Shown: piece by piece, positions 54,043-61,962 of the stretch
How the letters are laid out: every line of letters starts with the position of its first letter
How positions within the stretch are numbered: the first letter of the stretch is position 1
DNA from: Rhodobacter sp.
GTDB lineage: Bacteria > Pseudomonadota > Alphaproteobacteria > Rhodobacterales > Rhodobacteraceae
Length of the DNA: 64,000 bases
Assembly (NCBI GenBank): GCA_020637515.1
Contig: JACKKG010000001.1
Location: 3,226,235 to 3,290,234 of the forward strand
Reading direction: 5' to 3'
Translations under genes and position numbers: made by a program
Notes under the pieces: model-generated
Told to the model about the DNA's origin: nothing
Databases searched by the model: none
What the model saw: the letters and a program-made list of their open reading frames with translations, nothing else

Positions 54043-57000
54043 TCACTTTTCGCGGTGCCGGAGGCTGCCTACAATCGTCCGTATCTCGTCCTCTAGATGC
54101 TGGCCGCGGTAGACGAATGACGTCTCATGCCTTGCATACTGGCCTTGCCGATCGGCGCTCAGCCAGTTGTAGGACCCGATACACAGAACATCGCTGTCGA
54201 TCGCCACGATCTTGCTGTGCAACTTCGGCAGCTTGTGGAAACGGACCCCGATCTTGGCAAAGAGCTTCTCGACCGCTTCCATCTGGGTTAGGCCACCGGC
54301 GGCCGGTCCCCCGTTGAGCAAGGGGTCAGCAAAGACATCGATCTCGGCTCCCCGGCGGATGGCCCCTTCGAAAGCGGCGATCAGCCCCACGCGTTCCATA
54401 GTGCCCGCAATCACCCAAGGGCTGACGATCGTGTAGCGCCGCCCACCCGCCGAAAGTGCGTCCAGCAAGAAGGCATCGTGCCCGGCCGCATCCCGCAGCA
54501 TCTGGATCTGGCCGCTTCCTTGTTTCAGGTCCGTCCGGGGCTCGGCCGCGAACTCGAGCGCATTGGTCTCTGAGGCGAACAGGAACTCCGACAAGATCGA
54601 ACGGGGCGATCCGGTCTGGGCCGCGGCCATGACATCCATGTCGCCGAAGACGAGGCAGCTATCCTTGGCCCGAGAGACGGTGACATTCAGCATGCTGGGC
54701 GATGCATCGATAAAGCCACCGTCGGCGTGTTTCGAATAGACGGGGGAAAAGATCACGACCGGCCGTTCGGCACCCTGGAGGGCGTGGACCGTGCCAATGG
54801 TCATGCCTTCGCGCCCATCAACCCAAATCCTTCGGCTGGCGCAGGCATCGCGGATTTCGCGCACCTGACGACCAAAGGGCGTAACGATCCCGACGATCTG
54901 CTCCAACGGCTTGCGATAGCGGGCTTCCAAGCCAGCGCGGTTTTCGTCAAGCCAGGCGGCAATTGTCTGCGCCTCAAGCAGGTTGGCCCGACTGCTGCCC
55001 GAGGTTACCGCCCGACCGTCAATATGGAGATATCCAAGCGCCGGAAGTCCTGCGTCTGCGGGGGCCTTTCCCCGCAGTGGCCGGAGCCTTCCCTTGTAGC
55101 ACAGAGCATTGCTGAAGCTGATGATTTCGTCGTAGCATCGCCGGTGCTCGAAGAGGTAGAGCCCCTTCTCAAGATCAGGATAGGGCGAAACACGGCAGGC
55201 CTCTTGCGCGAGGCGCATGGCACTGCCGCTGGTGCTGCAAATCCCGCTGGTCGCAAGCGCATCGATGTCGGCCTCGCCGCCCAGCAGCCCGCAGTTTCGC
55301 AGGTTACCGACGTCGACAGGTCGCGGCACCGAGGAGATCGGTTCGATCTGCTGCGTATCGCCGATGACAAGGGCGCGCTTCGCGAGGGCGAACGACGCTC
55401 CGGCGACCTCGGGCAAAACCTGACCGGCTTCGTCGACGATCAAGAGGTCGATGAAGTCGAAAAGGTATTCGGTCGCCCACTTCCCTCCGTCGCGCCGCGT
55501 ATAGGTCATCTTGCCGGGCAGGCTGGCGAAGGTAGCCACGGCGCAAGGCGTCAACATCATCCGACGATGCCACCGGGGAATGACGGTCGCCTTGCCGTTC
55601 TTCCCCTTCGCAGCAACGATCGCGGCGAGGTCGGATTCCATCGCCAGCAGCCAGCGCCCTTCCCAATAATGCGTCGCCAGTAGGAACAACGGGAAGCGCG
55701 TTTCGAGGTCTGCACGGCGTTCCAGTTCGGCGAGGTCGTCGCCACCGCCGAAGGCTGATGCTGCGCCTTCCCAGCTTCTTTCCGCCTCAAGGAGATCGCG
55801 GCGCAAGGCCCTCGCGCTCACGAGTGCCTGTTCAGCCGCCTTTAGCGCTGCCTCTGCTGACCCAAGTTCTGTCCTAACTCTATCCTCGATCTCACTGACG
55901 CGCTTTGCGTTCTCCAAGCCTGGCAACAGATCGCCAATCGCCAGCCGGGCCCGCAAGGCGCGCTTTTCCTTGACCGACGAAAGGAACCCAACGACCGCGG
56001 TCAGCGAGGATTCCGAAGCCAGGTGCCGATCAAGCGCCGCCCTGGCCCCCCGAAGCCTTTCGAGCTCAGCGGTGCGCTGGGCGACATCGTCCGCCCGTTT
56101 AGCCTCCGTTGCTTCCGGGTCGGGGCCAAGTTGTGCGTTAAGGGCTTCTGTCGCAGCGTTGCGGCTGGTCGCCGCCCGATCAATCCGCGCAAGCTTCTCG
56201 ACCTCGGATGCCATCCGCTTTTGGATAGCCGACACTACCGACGCCAGATCAGGGTTCTGCAACTCTGGAAAGGCTTCATTGGCGGCCAGCAAGTACGCTT
56301 CCTTTGCACGCTGGACATAGGCAACCGTTTCTCGCTCCGTCTGGAACTCTTCGGTCTGGTAGCGGCGCGCCGCTTCCAGTCGCCGCGAATAAGATGCGAG
56401 GAACATCCCGAAGCTTTCCACCTCAGGCAGCCACCGTCCGGCGAAAGGCCCCTCACCTTTGCCGAAATCCTTCCCGAAGGCGTCGATGATGTTGGTGACA
56501 GCCTGGTTGTTCGACGATGCCGCAACGATCACTGGCGGATCGTCCCCGTGCAGCGCAGCACGCACCCAGAGCCCGGCGACGGCCGAGAGCAGCATGGTCG
56601 TTTTGCCAGTGCCCGGCGGGCCGTTGACGGCTATCACCTCGCCCGGCGAGGACGCTTCCAGCCAGGCCAAGACCTGTCTCTGGTGCTCTGCCAAAGGGAA
56701 GCTCGCGTTCGAATGACCGAGGCGGCGTGCGAATTCCCGCTCGATCCGGTGGTCCAGGCCACCTGTTGCTTTGCGGGGCTGTGAGATCTGCGCAAGCAAC
56801 GGGGCAGCGGGCTTCTCGGCGAGGAGCTTGTCGTAAAGATCAAGGACGCCGCGCACCGTGGCGTTGGCATCTTCGGCGAGTTCGAGGAACCCCAAACCGA
56901 TAGGCTGGTAGTCCGCATCACCACGCGGCCATCCCTGTGAGACAGCATCCACCATCTTCCGACAATGCCCGAGGTATTCCTGCCAGGAGTCGTCTATCAT

Positions 57001-57441
57001 CATTTCTGGCAGCGGGTTCTCGGTCAGAAACGAGTCCAGCGCGTCAACCGATCCGATGGCAAACTCGCCGGAGGGCAAAGGCGTCAGCAGATCGCGCGCC
57101 AAGGCATTTCGGGTGGGGGTGATCCGCCCTGCACGATCAACCGTCGCCTCTGTCACTACAGGCGCGACGATTTCCGGCAGGCCGCCCGCCCGCGCGGCCC
57201 CATGCGACGCCTTCCGCGCCACTACCAGCGGCCAGAACCGGACGCCGATCGCCTTTACCGAAGCTTGGCCGCGGAACACACGTTCCACGGCCTCATCCGG
57301 CAGCACACCGGTCCTCAGCGCCTCACCCGGCACATCGACAAACCGCTTCCGGTCTGCTTGCGTGAACTTCCCCTCACCCAGCGCCCCATCGGCAAGCGAA
57401 GTCCGCCAGTATCGCAAAATTTCCTCTGTCGAGATTGTCAT
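54043..57441 (-). CDS. SF1 helicase with C-terminal phospholipase-D nuclease domain (type II Mokosh/MkoC-like)
   Basis: A single 1132-residue protein. A N-terminal region of about 240 residues precedes an SF1 (Upf1-like) helicase: Q-motif FPLAEHQRQVLAW, Walker A NGPPGTGKTTM (273-283), a long coiled-coil-rich insert (about 360-560), Walker B LLIVDEAGQVLPE (667-679), GDTQQIEPISS (694-704), and motifs V-VI TIGTVHALQGAERPVVIF and MLNVTVSRAKDSCLVFGD. The last 150 residues hold a single PLD HxKx4D motif (HSKIVAIDSDVLCIGSYNW, from 1075). Helicase plus PLD in one chain is the architecture described for MkoC in the type II Mokosh anti-phage system. It is monocistronic, with a palindrome 54 bases upstream. 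Confidence 0.85.
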   Translation of the reverse strand: MTISTEEILRYWRTSLADGALGEGKFTQADRKRFVDVPGEALRTGVLPDEAVERVFRGQASVKAIGVRFWPLVVARKASHGAARAGGLPEIVAPVVTEATVDRAGRITPTRNALARDLLTPLPSGEFAIGSVDALDSFLTENPLPEMMIDDSWQEYLGHCRKMVDAVSQGWPRGDADYQPIGLGFLELAEDANATVRGVLDLYDKLLAEKPAAPLLAQISQPRKATGGLDHRIEREFARRLGHSNASFPLAEHQRQVLAWLEASSPGEVIAVNGPPGTGKTTMLLSAVAGLWVRAALHGDDPPVIVAASSNNQAVTNIIDAFGKDFGKGEGPFAGRWLPEVESFGMFLASYSRRLEAARRYQTEEFQTERETVAYVQRAKEAYLLAANEAFPELQNPDLASVVSAIQKRMASEVEKLARIDRAATSRNAATEALNAQLGPDPEATEAKRADDVAQRTAELERLRGARAALDRHLASESSLTAVVGFLSSVKEKRALRARLAIGDLLPGLENAKRVSEIEDRVRTELGSAEAALKAAEQALVSARALRRDLLEAERSWEGAASAFGGGDDLAELERRADLETRFPLFLLATHYWEGRWLLAMESDLAAIVAAKGKNGKATVIPRWHRRMMLTPCAVATFASLPGKMTYTRRDGGKWATEYLFDFIDLLIVDEAGQVLPEVAGASFALAKRALVIGDTQQIEPISSVPRPVDVGNLRNCGLLGGEADIDALATSGICSTSGSAMRLAQEACRVSPYPDLEKGLYLFEHRRCYDEIISFSNALCYKGRLRPLRGKAPADAGLPALGYLHIDGRAVTSGSSRANLLEAQTIAAWLDENRAGLEARYRKPLEQIVGIVTPFGRQVREIRDACASRRIWVDGREGMTIGTVHALQGAERPVVIFSPVYSKHADGGFIDASPSMLNVTVSRAKDSCLVFGDMDVMAAAQTGSPRSILSEFLFASETNALEFAAEPRTDLKQGSGQIQMLRDAAGHDAFLLDALSAGGRRYTIVSPWVIAGTMERVGLIAAFEGAIRRGAEIDVFADPLLNGGPAAGGLTQMEAVEKLFAKIGVRFHKLPKLHSKIVAIDSDVLCIGSYNWLSADRQGQYARHETSFVYRGQHLEDEIRTIVGSLRHREK

Positions 57442-57494
57442 CTTCGCTATCCGGCAAGCGGACCGGGCACACCGAGGCAGCTACCTTGGTCGAT

Positions 57495-57509
57495 ATAGTC
57501 GTGGACTAT
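57495..57509. promoter_or_regulatory. candidate operator of the helicase-PLD gene
   Basis: The perfect inverted repeat ATAGTC-GTG-GACTAT is centred about 60 bases upstream of the helicase start codon, in an A/T-rich pocket that could be the promoter. Confidence 0.45.
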
Positions 57510-57706
57510 TATGTCAGCGAAAACCAACGCAACCTTCTTCATCATCAATCCAATGCCGTTCGAACCACGGGTTGATGATGGCGGGAACCGGAATCGCGCG
57601 CAACTGCGAGTTGCCCGTCGCTGCCTGCGGATGCGCGCTTATGCGCGCTGGTGCGGTTTTTCGGGTGTGGTGTTGATGTGGCGTTGATGTAGGTCGCAAA
57701 CGCAAA

Positions 57707-57729
57707 AACCCGACGGTTTGCGTCGGGTT
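57707..57729 (-). terminator. terminator downstream of the orphan tRNA-fMet 3' half
   Basis: Read on the minus strand, AACCCGAC-GCAAACC-GTCGGGTT is followed by TTTGCG (TTTTT including the stem end), 28 bases past the tRNA 3' end. It is a normal tRNA terminator, left behind with the tRNA fragment. Confidence 0.75.
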
Positions 57730-57757
57730 CTAAGCGTCTGATTTACTTAAGGATTCC

Positions 57758-57801
57758 GGTTGCGGGGGCAGGATTTGAACCTGCGGCCTTCAGGTTATGA
57801 G
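57758..57801 (-). other. orphan 3' half of tRNA-fMet: attachment site of an integrated element
   Basis: The minus strand matches the 3' part of the initiator tRNA from the anticodon loop on: CTCATAACCTGAAGG, CCGCAGGTTCAAATCCTG (T-arm), CCCCCGCAACC. The match stops at the anticodon loop; the 5' half is absent. Such orphan 3' halves are left at the distal end of elements that integrate into a tRNA by site-specific recombination. Given the tRNA's orientation, the element lies at higher coordinates, and the intact tRNA should be at its far end outside the window. Confidence 0.82.
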
Positions 57802-58083
57802 GCGTAACCCATTGATTCTTGATATGTATTTCTGATCAATGTGATGGCCAAAGCTGCCCAATTTCACAATGGGATTTCGGCGCGCGTGAACGGGGCTCAT
57901 CGGCCTCCGAAGGACGCCGATATTGGCGAAAGGGCGCTCGCTGGTTGAGTCAGTGTTGAGTGTAAATTGGCGATTATGATCGGGGATGTTTGGGTAGAAA
58001 TCCGATCTGAGGCCTCTCGTGCGGACATCTAGTCTTTCCACTGCGCAGCTGCAGTTCGAGACCTGCGATCACTTGCCCGTTGC

Positions 58084-60723
58084 GTGGCGCCATTACCACT
58101 GTCTAACCTAGTGGGGCGCGAGCCAAACGGGGTAGTCCTAGTGAACACGTACGTCGAAGAACTCATTGAGACTCTTAATCTTCAAGTCGTTGGCGAAATT
58201 CAAACCCCGAGTCGCACCGAGAGACGCCGCCTCTTGCCAGATGAAGCGCTCGCCGGCGACATGCCCGGGATGCTCTCGAAAATTCTGGGTACGAACGACC
58301 ATTCGGTGTGGGACCATCAAGCTCGTGCCATCGAACACCTTACGAACCGGCGAAATGTCGTGGTCTCCACCGGGACTGCTTCTGGGAAATCGTTGATCTT
58401 TCAGATCGAAGCGATCCGACGTCTGACCGCAGACCCAGCTTCACGTGTTCTGGTCATTTATCCCCTTAAGGCTCTTGCGTCCGACCAATACGGGCGATGG
58501 AAATCGCTGGCACAGTCGATCGGGGTTGAAGAGTCCATTGTCGGTCGGATTGATGGCAACGTGCCGATGCAGGAACGGGATGCAATCTTGGCATCAGCCA
58601 GAATCCTGTTGATGACACCTGACGTCTGCCATGCATGGCTGATGAGGAACGTTGGCAGTGGGCCGGTCAGGCGTTTCCTAGAGGGCCTGACTTTGCTGGT
58701 TCTCGATGAGGCCCACATTTACGAGTCCGCTTTTGGGAGCAATGTCGCTTTCCTGCTTCGACGATTGATCGCAGCCAAAAAAAAGGCAACGCGCGGCGAC
58801 GGGAACGCGAGACCATTTCAGATCGTCGCCACCACGGCTACGGTGTCAGAACCTTCCGAACATTTACGGCGCCTTTCCGGTCTGGATTTCGCCGTTGTTG
58901 AGGAAGAGCAAAACGGGGCACCGCACTTCCAAAGGCGGGTTCTACACATAAACGGCGCCGACTACGGCGCCGCAGGAGAGGCGGCCGTCACCGATATTAT
59001 CAACGGAATAGTCTCTCTTTCCGAGCGACGCCGGTTCATTGTCTTCATCGACTCCCGTCAGGGTGTCGAACGTGTCGTACGATCGGTCGACAAAAAAAGC
59101 GTGTTCCCCTACCGAAGCGGGTATGAGGCTCAGGATAGGGAGCGGATCGAGAAAGCCCTGCGTGACGGTAGCCTTCATGGCGTAGTTGCCACGTCCGCAC
59201 TGGAGCTTGGCATTGATATCGCCGACATGGAAATCGGCGTGACGTTGGGAATTCCGCAGTCACGAAAAGCGTTTCATCAACGTCTCGGACGAGTCGGTCG
59301 TGCCAAACCAGGCACTTTTTTCGTGATCGCGCCTCCTGCAGCGTTTGGGCGTCTAGGGCTGACGTTTGATGACTACTTCCTGATGCCCGTGGAACCGTCC
59401 AATCTATATCTTGGCAATCGATTCATTCAATTTGCGCAGGCGCGTTGTCTTCTCGAAGAAATGGAGGTTCAAGGATCAGACCTCAGCTCACCTCCAGGAA
59501 GCGTCGCCTGGCCATCTGGATTTTCCGAAATCCTAGCTTCCGCACGACCGGGAGCCGCCCGTTCCCGCGAATTTGACTTCATTGCCCAGTTGGGCGCGGA
59601 TGCCCCCCATTTCAATTATCCACTGCGCCAAGTAGGTGAAAGCAGCTTCGACATCCAAGAAGGCGGCCGGGGAGATCATGATCGGATTGGCAGCATTGCT
59701 GTGAACCAGGCAATTCGCGAAGCCTACCCCGGCGCCACCTACCTGCATGCGGGCAGGGCGTACAATGTCTACGAATGGAAAACCAGCAGAGGCGAAAGGT
59801 CCATTCGAGTTGGCACTTCCAAGAATGCCGCGCCAACCAAGCCAATTCTCCGAAAGCAGGTCAATTTCAGCCTCCAGGCGGATGGCATCATTGATGGTCG
59901 ATATATGACTAACGAGACCGGGCTTCTCGCTGAAGTATTTGTTCAAGTAAACGAAAGCGTCGAGGGATACCGCGTAGGCCGGGCCACGAAGATGTATCGG
60001 GATCTGCGAGCCACCAACCCGGCGATGTCCAGGAAACAACGTGACTTCAGGACGACCGGTCTTGTTCTGCGGATTGAGGAGGATTGGTTCCGTGGGTCAC
60101 AGGAAGCCCAACGTTTGGTGCGCGAACATGTTGCGGACGGATTGCGAGAACTGCTTTCAAGTGAGTTCGGTATCGCTCCATACGATATTGACTCCGCGTC
60201 ATCGAACATCGGCCTGCTCACCTCGTCCGGACCGTTGCGCCTCACGGATGCCGTTGTGATATATGATGCAGTCTACGGGAGCTTGCGGCTCACCGAAGCC
60301 CTCTACGACGCCTTCCCAACCTTCCTTGCACGTCTCGACCGCGGCGCTACGCTGGCGGGTGACGACGCCATGGTAAGCGACGTCAACTCGGAACGGCTTC
60401 GTGCTTGGGCCGGGACCCTTGTCCCCGCCGGAACAATCGACACCGGGAATATCGAAGTCCCTGATGGTTGGCTGTTGGTCTACAAGCGCGGCAGTGTCTT
60501 GGGAATCTACAAGAACAATGTCTTGTTCGAACGGGAAATCATAGAACCGATGTTCTTGGATTTTCCTGGCGTGCCGCCGGCATTGTATTACAAATACAGA
60601 GTGCCAGCTGAAGCGGACGCCTTTGTGCCACACGATCAGATCCAGCCGACTGGGCAAGAATGGGCCTGGGAACTCTGGAACTACGAGACGGGAGAATTCC
60701 GCGAAATTGAGACCGACGGATGA
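58084..60723 (+). CDS. DEAD/DEAH SF2 helicase, Hrq1/YprA (MrfA)-like
   Basis: A 879-residue ATP-dependent helicase. Motif I VVVSTGTASGKSLIFQI (92-108), Ia VIYPLKALASDQ, II LLVLDEAHIYES (204-215), III ATTATVSEP, IV region FIDSRQGVERVVRS, V GVVATSALELGIDIADM, VI HQRLGRVGRAKPG (398-410). The TGTASGKS motif and the ELGIDI/QRLGRVGRA pattern are typical of Hrq1/YprA helicases. The C-terminal 450 residues are unlike known domains; the four-cysteine Zn site of MrfA/DUF1998 proteins is not present. It starts with GTG at 58084 (or a GTG 19 codons later). Base composition is less G/C-rich than the core genes. Confidence 0.87.
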   Translation: MAPLPLSNLVGREPNGVVLVNTYVEELIETLNLQVVGEIQTPSRTERRRLLPDEALAGDMPGMLSKILGTNDHSVWDHQARAIEHLTNRRNVVVSTGTASGKSLIFQIEAIRRLTADPASRVLVIYPLKALASDQYGRWKSLAQSIGVEESIVGRIDGNVPMQERDAILASARILLMTPDVCHAWLMRNVGSGPVRRFLEGLTLLVLDEAHIYESAFGSNVAFLLRRLIAAKKKATRGDGNARPFQIVATTATVSEPSEHLRRLSGLDFAVVEEEQNGAPHFQRRVLHINGADYGAAGEAAVTDIINGIVSLSERRRFIVFIDSRQGVERVVRSVDKKSVFPYRSGYEAQDRERIEKALRDGSLHGVVATSALELGIDIADMEIGVTLGIPQSRKAFHQRLGRVGRAKPGTFFVIAPPAAFGRLGLTFDDYFLMPVEPSNLYLGNRFIQFAQARCLLEEMEVQGSDLSSPPGSVAWPSGFSEILASARPGAARSREFDFIAQLGADAPHFNYPLRQVGESSFDIQEGGRGDHDRIGSIAVNQAIREAYPGATYLHAGRAYNVYEWKTSRGERSIRVGTSKNAAPTKPILRKQVNFSLQADGIIDGRYMTNETGLLAEVFVQVNESVEGYRVGRATKMYRDLRATNPAMSRKQRDFRTTGLVLRIEEDWFRGSQEAQRLVREHVADGLRELLSSEFGIAPYDIDSASSNIGLLTSSGPLRLTDAVVIYDAVYGSLRLTEALYDAFPTFLARLDRGATLAGDDAMVSDVNSERLRAWAGTLVPAGTIDTGNIEVPDGWLLVYKRGSVLGIYKNNVLFEREIIEPMFLDFPGVPPALYYKYRVPAEADAFVPHDQIQPTGQEWAWELWNYETGEFREIETDG

Positions 60724-60735
60724 AGCTCACCCTGT

Positions 60736-61806
60736 CTAGGTCTCGGTGTCCATGATCAAGCGCGAGGCCGCGGATGCAAGCACATCCGCTCCCGCCGTTA
60801 GAAATCTCTTGGCGATCGCTTCACCACGGTCCGAGATACGCTTGAGAGACGGTTCGAGGCGCCCAAGGCGATCGACGTTGAATTTCATGGATACAAGTGT
60901 TCCTGGGAGAGAAAAGCCTCCAGGTTTCTGGGCGTTGCCGCTCAACTCCAGTCGCGAGTCCCCAGAGGCAATGAGGAAACGACCAGCCCTGCGGGCGATC
61001 TGGCTGGTTATGTAAAGGCCAAAACCAGAATTTCCCCATTCACCATCTTTGTCGTCTTCCCGCGGTCCCGTGGAGGGATCATAGATCTTCTTGCCAGACG
61101 TGCTGGGCAGCAACGCGAGGCGAATGGCGTTTCTGTCCGAATTCAGTCCTGCGAACCTCGGGTTTTCCACTAGCGCTCTGCGCAGTCCAATTCCCTGGTC
61201 AAGAACTGCGAGCTCGATCTCCCGATTTTCCTTCCAGTATTGCCCCATTACCAGGAGTTGGTCGCTATGACTATGCTCAGCGACGTTTCTGAGAATTTCC
61301 CGGAGGCAGTACCGGACCGTATAAAACAGGTCACCACTGGTTTCTCGAGTTATCAAGTAGGCTAGCCGGCCAACCAATATGTTGACGTGGGCTCCGACCG
61401 GCAAGCCTTGTTTCTGGGCGCTTTCTTGCAGATCCCCAACGCTGAATCTGGTTACAGGATAGTAAGTTGCGCTGCCCGGAGCGCTGTGCTTTGGCACATT
61501 CAGTCCACAGGCATCGTAAAAGCCCATGTTGGCGGCGTAGTCATACGCCGTCCACCCAAGAGAGTGGGCAATGCGCCCTTCCACATTGGCGCGGGCAATA
61601 ACCGAGGCAAGCAGCAGCATCCCGGTCGGAAGCGCAAAGCCGATTCGAGAGAAGTCCAGAGCGACTAGGGACTGCGATTGAAGATCAGACGCAAAACCCA
61701 GTATGGCGTCAAAATCGTCAAAGGCGGGAACGAATAGCCCCTTCAAGACACCAACCTCTTCGTTCGTGCGCGACGCCAGCTTGTCACGCCACAGGCAACA
61801 CGACAA
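60736..61806 (-). CDS. STAS-like plus GHKL ATPase (HATPase) protein
   Basis: A protein of up to 356 residues. The N-terminal part (SLVALDFSRIGFALPTGMLL, about residues 47-66) looks like a STAS domain. The C-terminal half is a GHKL ATPase: N-box YCLREILRNVAEHSHSD (167-182), G1 LAVLDQGIGLRRAL, G2 GNSGFGLYITSQIARR (259-274). There is no histidine-kinase dimerisation domain, so it may be an RsbW-type protein kinase or an ATPase sensor. Its 3' end is 12 bases from that of the convergent SF2 helicase. The true start may be a TTG about 20 codons later (LKGLFVPAFD). Confidence 0.8.
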   Translation of the reverse strand: MSCCLWRDKLASRTNEEVGVLKGLFVPAFDDFDAILGFASDLQSQSLVALDFSRIGFALPTGMLLLASVIARANVEGRIAHSLGWTAYDYAANMGFYDACGLNVPKHSAPGSATYYPVTRFSVGDLQESAQKQGLPVGAHVNILVGRLAYLITRETSGDLFYTVRYCLREILRNVAEHSHSDQLLVMGQYWKENREIELAVLDQGIGLRRALVENPRFAGLNSDRNAIRLALLPSTSGKKIYDPSTGPREDDKDGEWGNSGFGLYITSQIARRAGRFLIASGDSRLELSGNAQKPGGFSLPGTLVSMKFNVDRLGRLEPSLKRISDRGEAIAKRFLTAGADVLASAASRLIMDTET

Positions 61807-61962
61807 CTATTTCGACCAGTAATCCTCCACCAGCCCCACTCATACTTGCCACCGACCTCTCCCCCAAGCGTCGCTGGACAAATCCGAAACGCTCCTGGAG
61901 TGGGCGCGCGGCTTGGATATGTGCTCGCAGGCCGAGTCCGCATTGCGTGTGTATCCGCGATG

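Larger units (their letters stand above)
57442..57757. other. 316-base gap with promoter-type palindrome and a tRNA terminator
   Basis: No gene is supported. The left part should carry the promoter of the minus-strand helicase gene. The right end carries the terminator that follows the orphan tRNA 3' half. Between them lies a run of GATG/TGTTGATG-like direct repeats without evident function. Confidence 0.5.

Noticed and set aside
57758..57801. Functional tRNA-fMet gene
   Set aside because: The 5' acceptor strand, D-arm and 5' anticodon stem are missing; identity stops at the anticodon loop.
58084..60723. DISARM (drmA) or BREX component
   Set aside because: No DUF1998 drmB partner, methyltransferase, PLD drmC or BREX genes are nearby, and the C-terminal cysteines of DUF1998 are absent.
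60736..61806. Classical sensor histidine kinase
   Set aside because: There is no dimerisation/phospho-acceptor histidine domain, no membrane segment and no response regulator gene.
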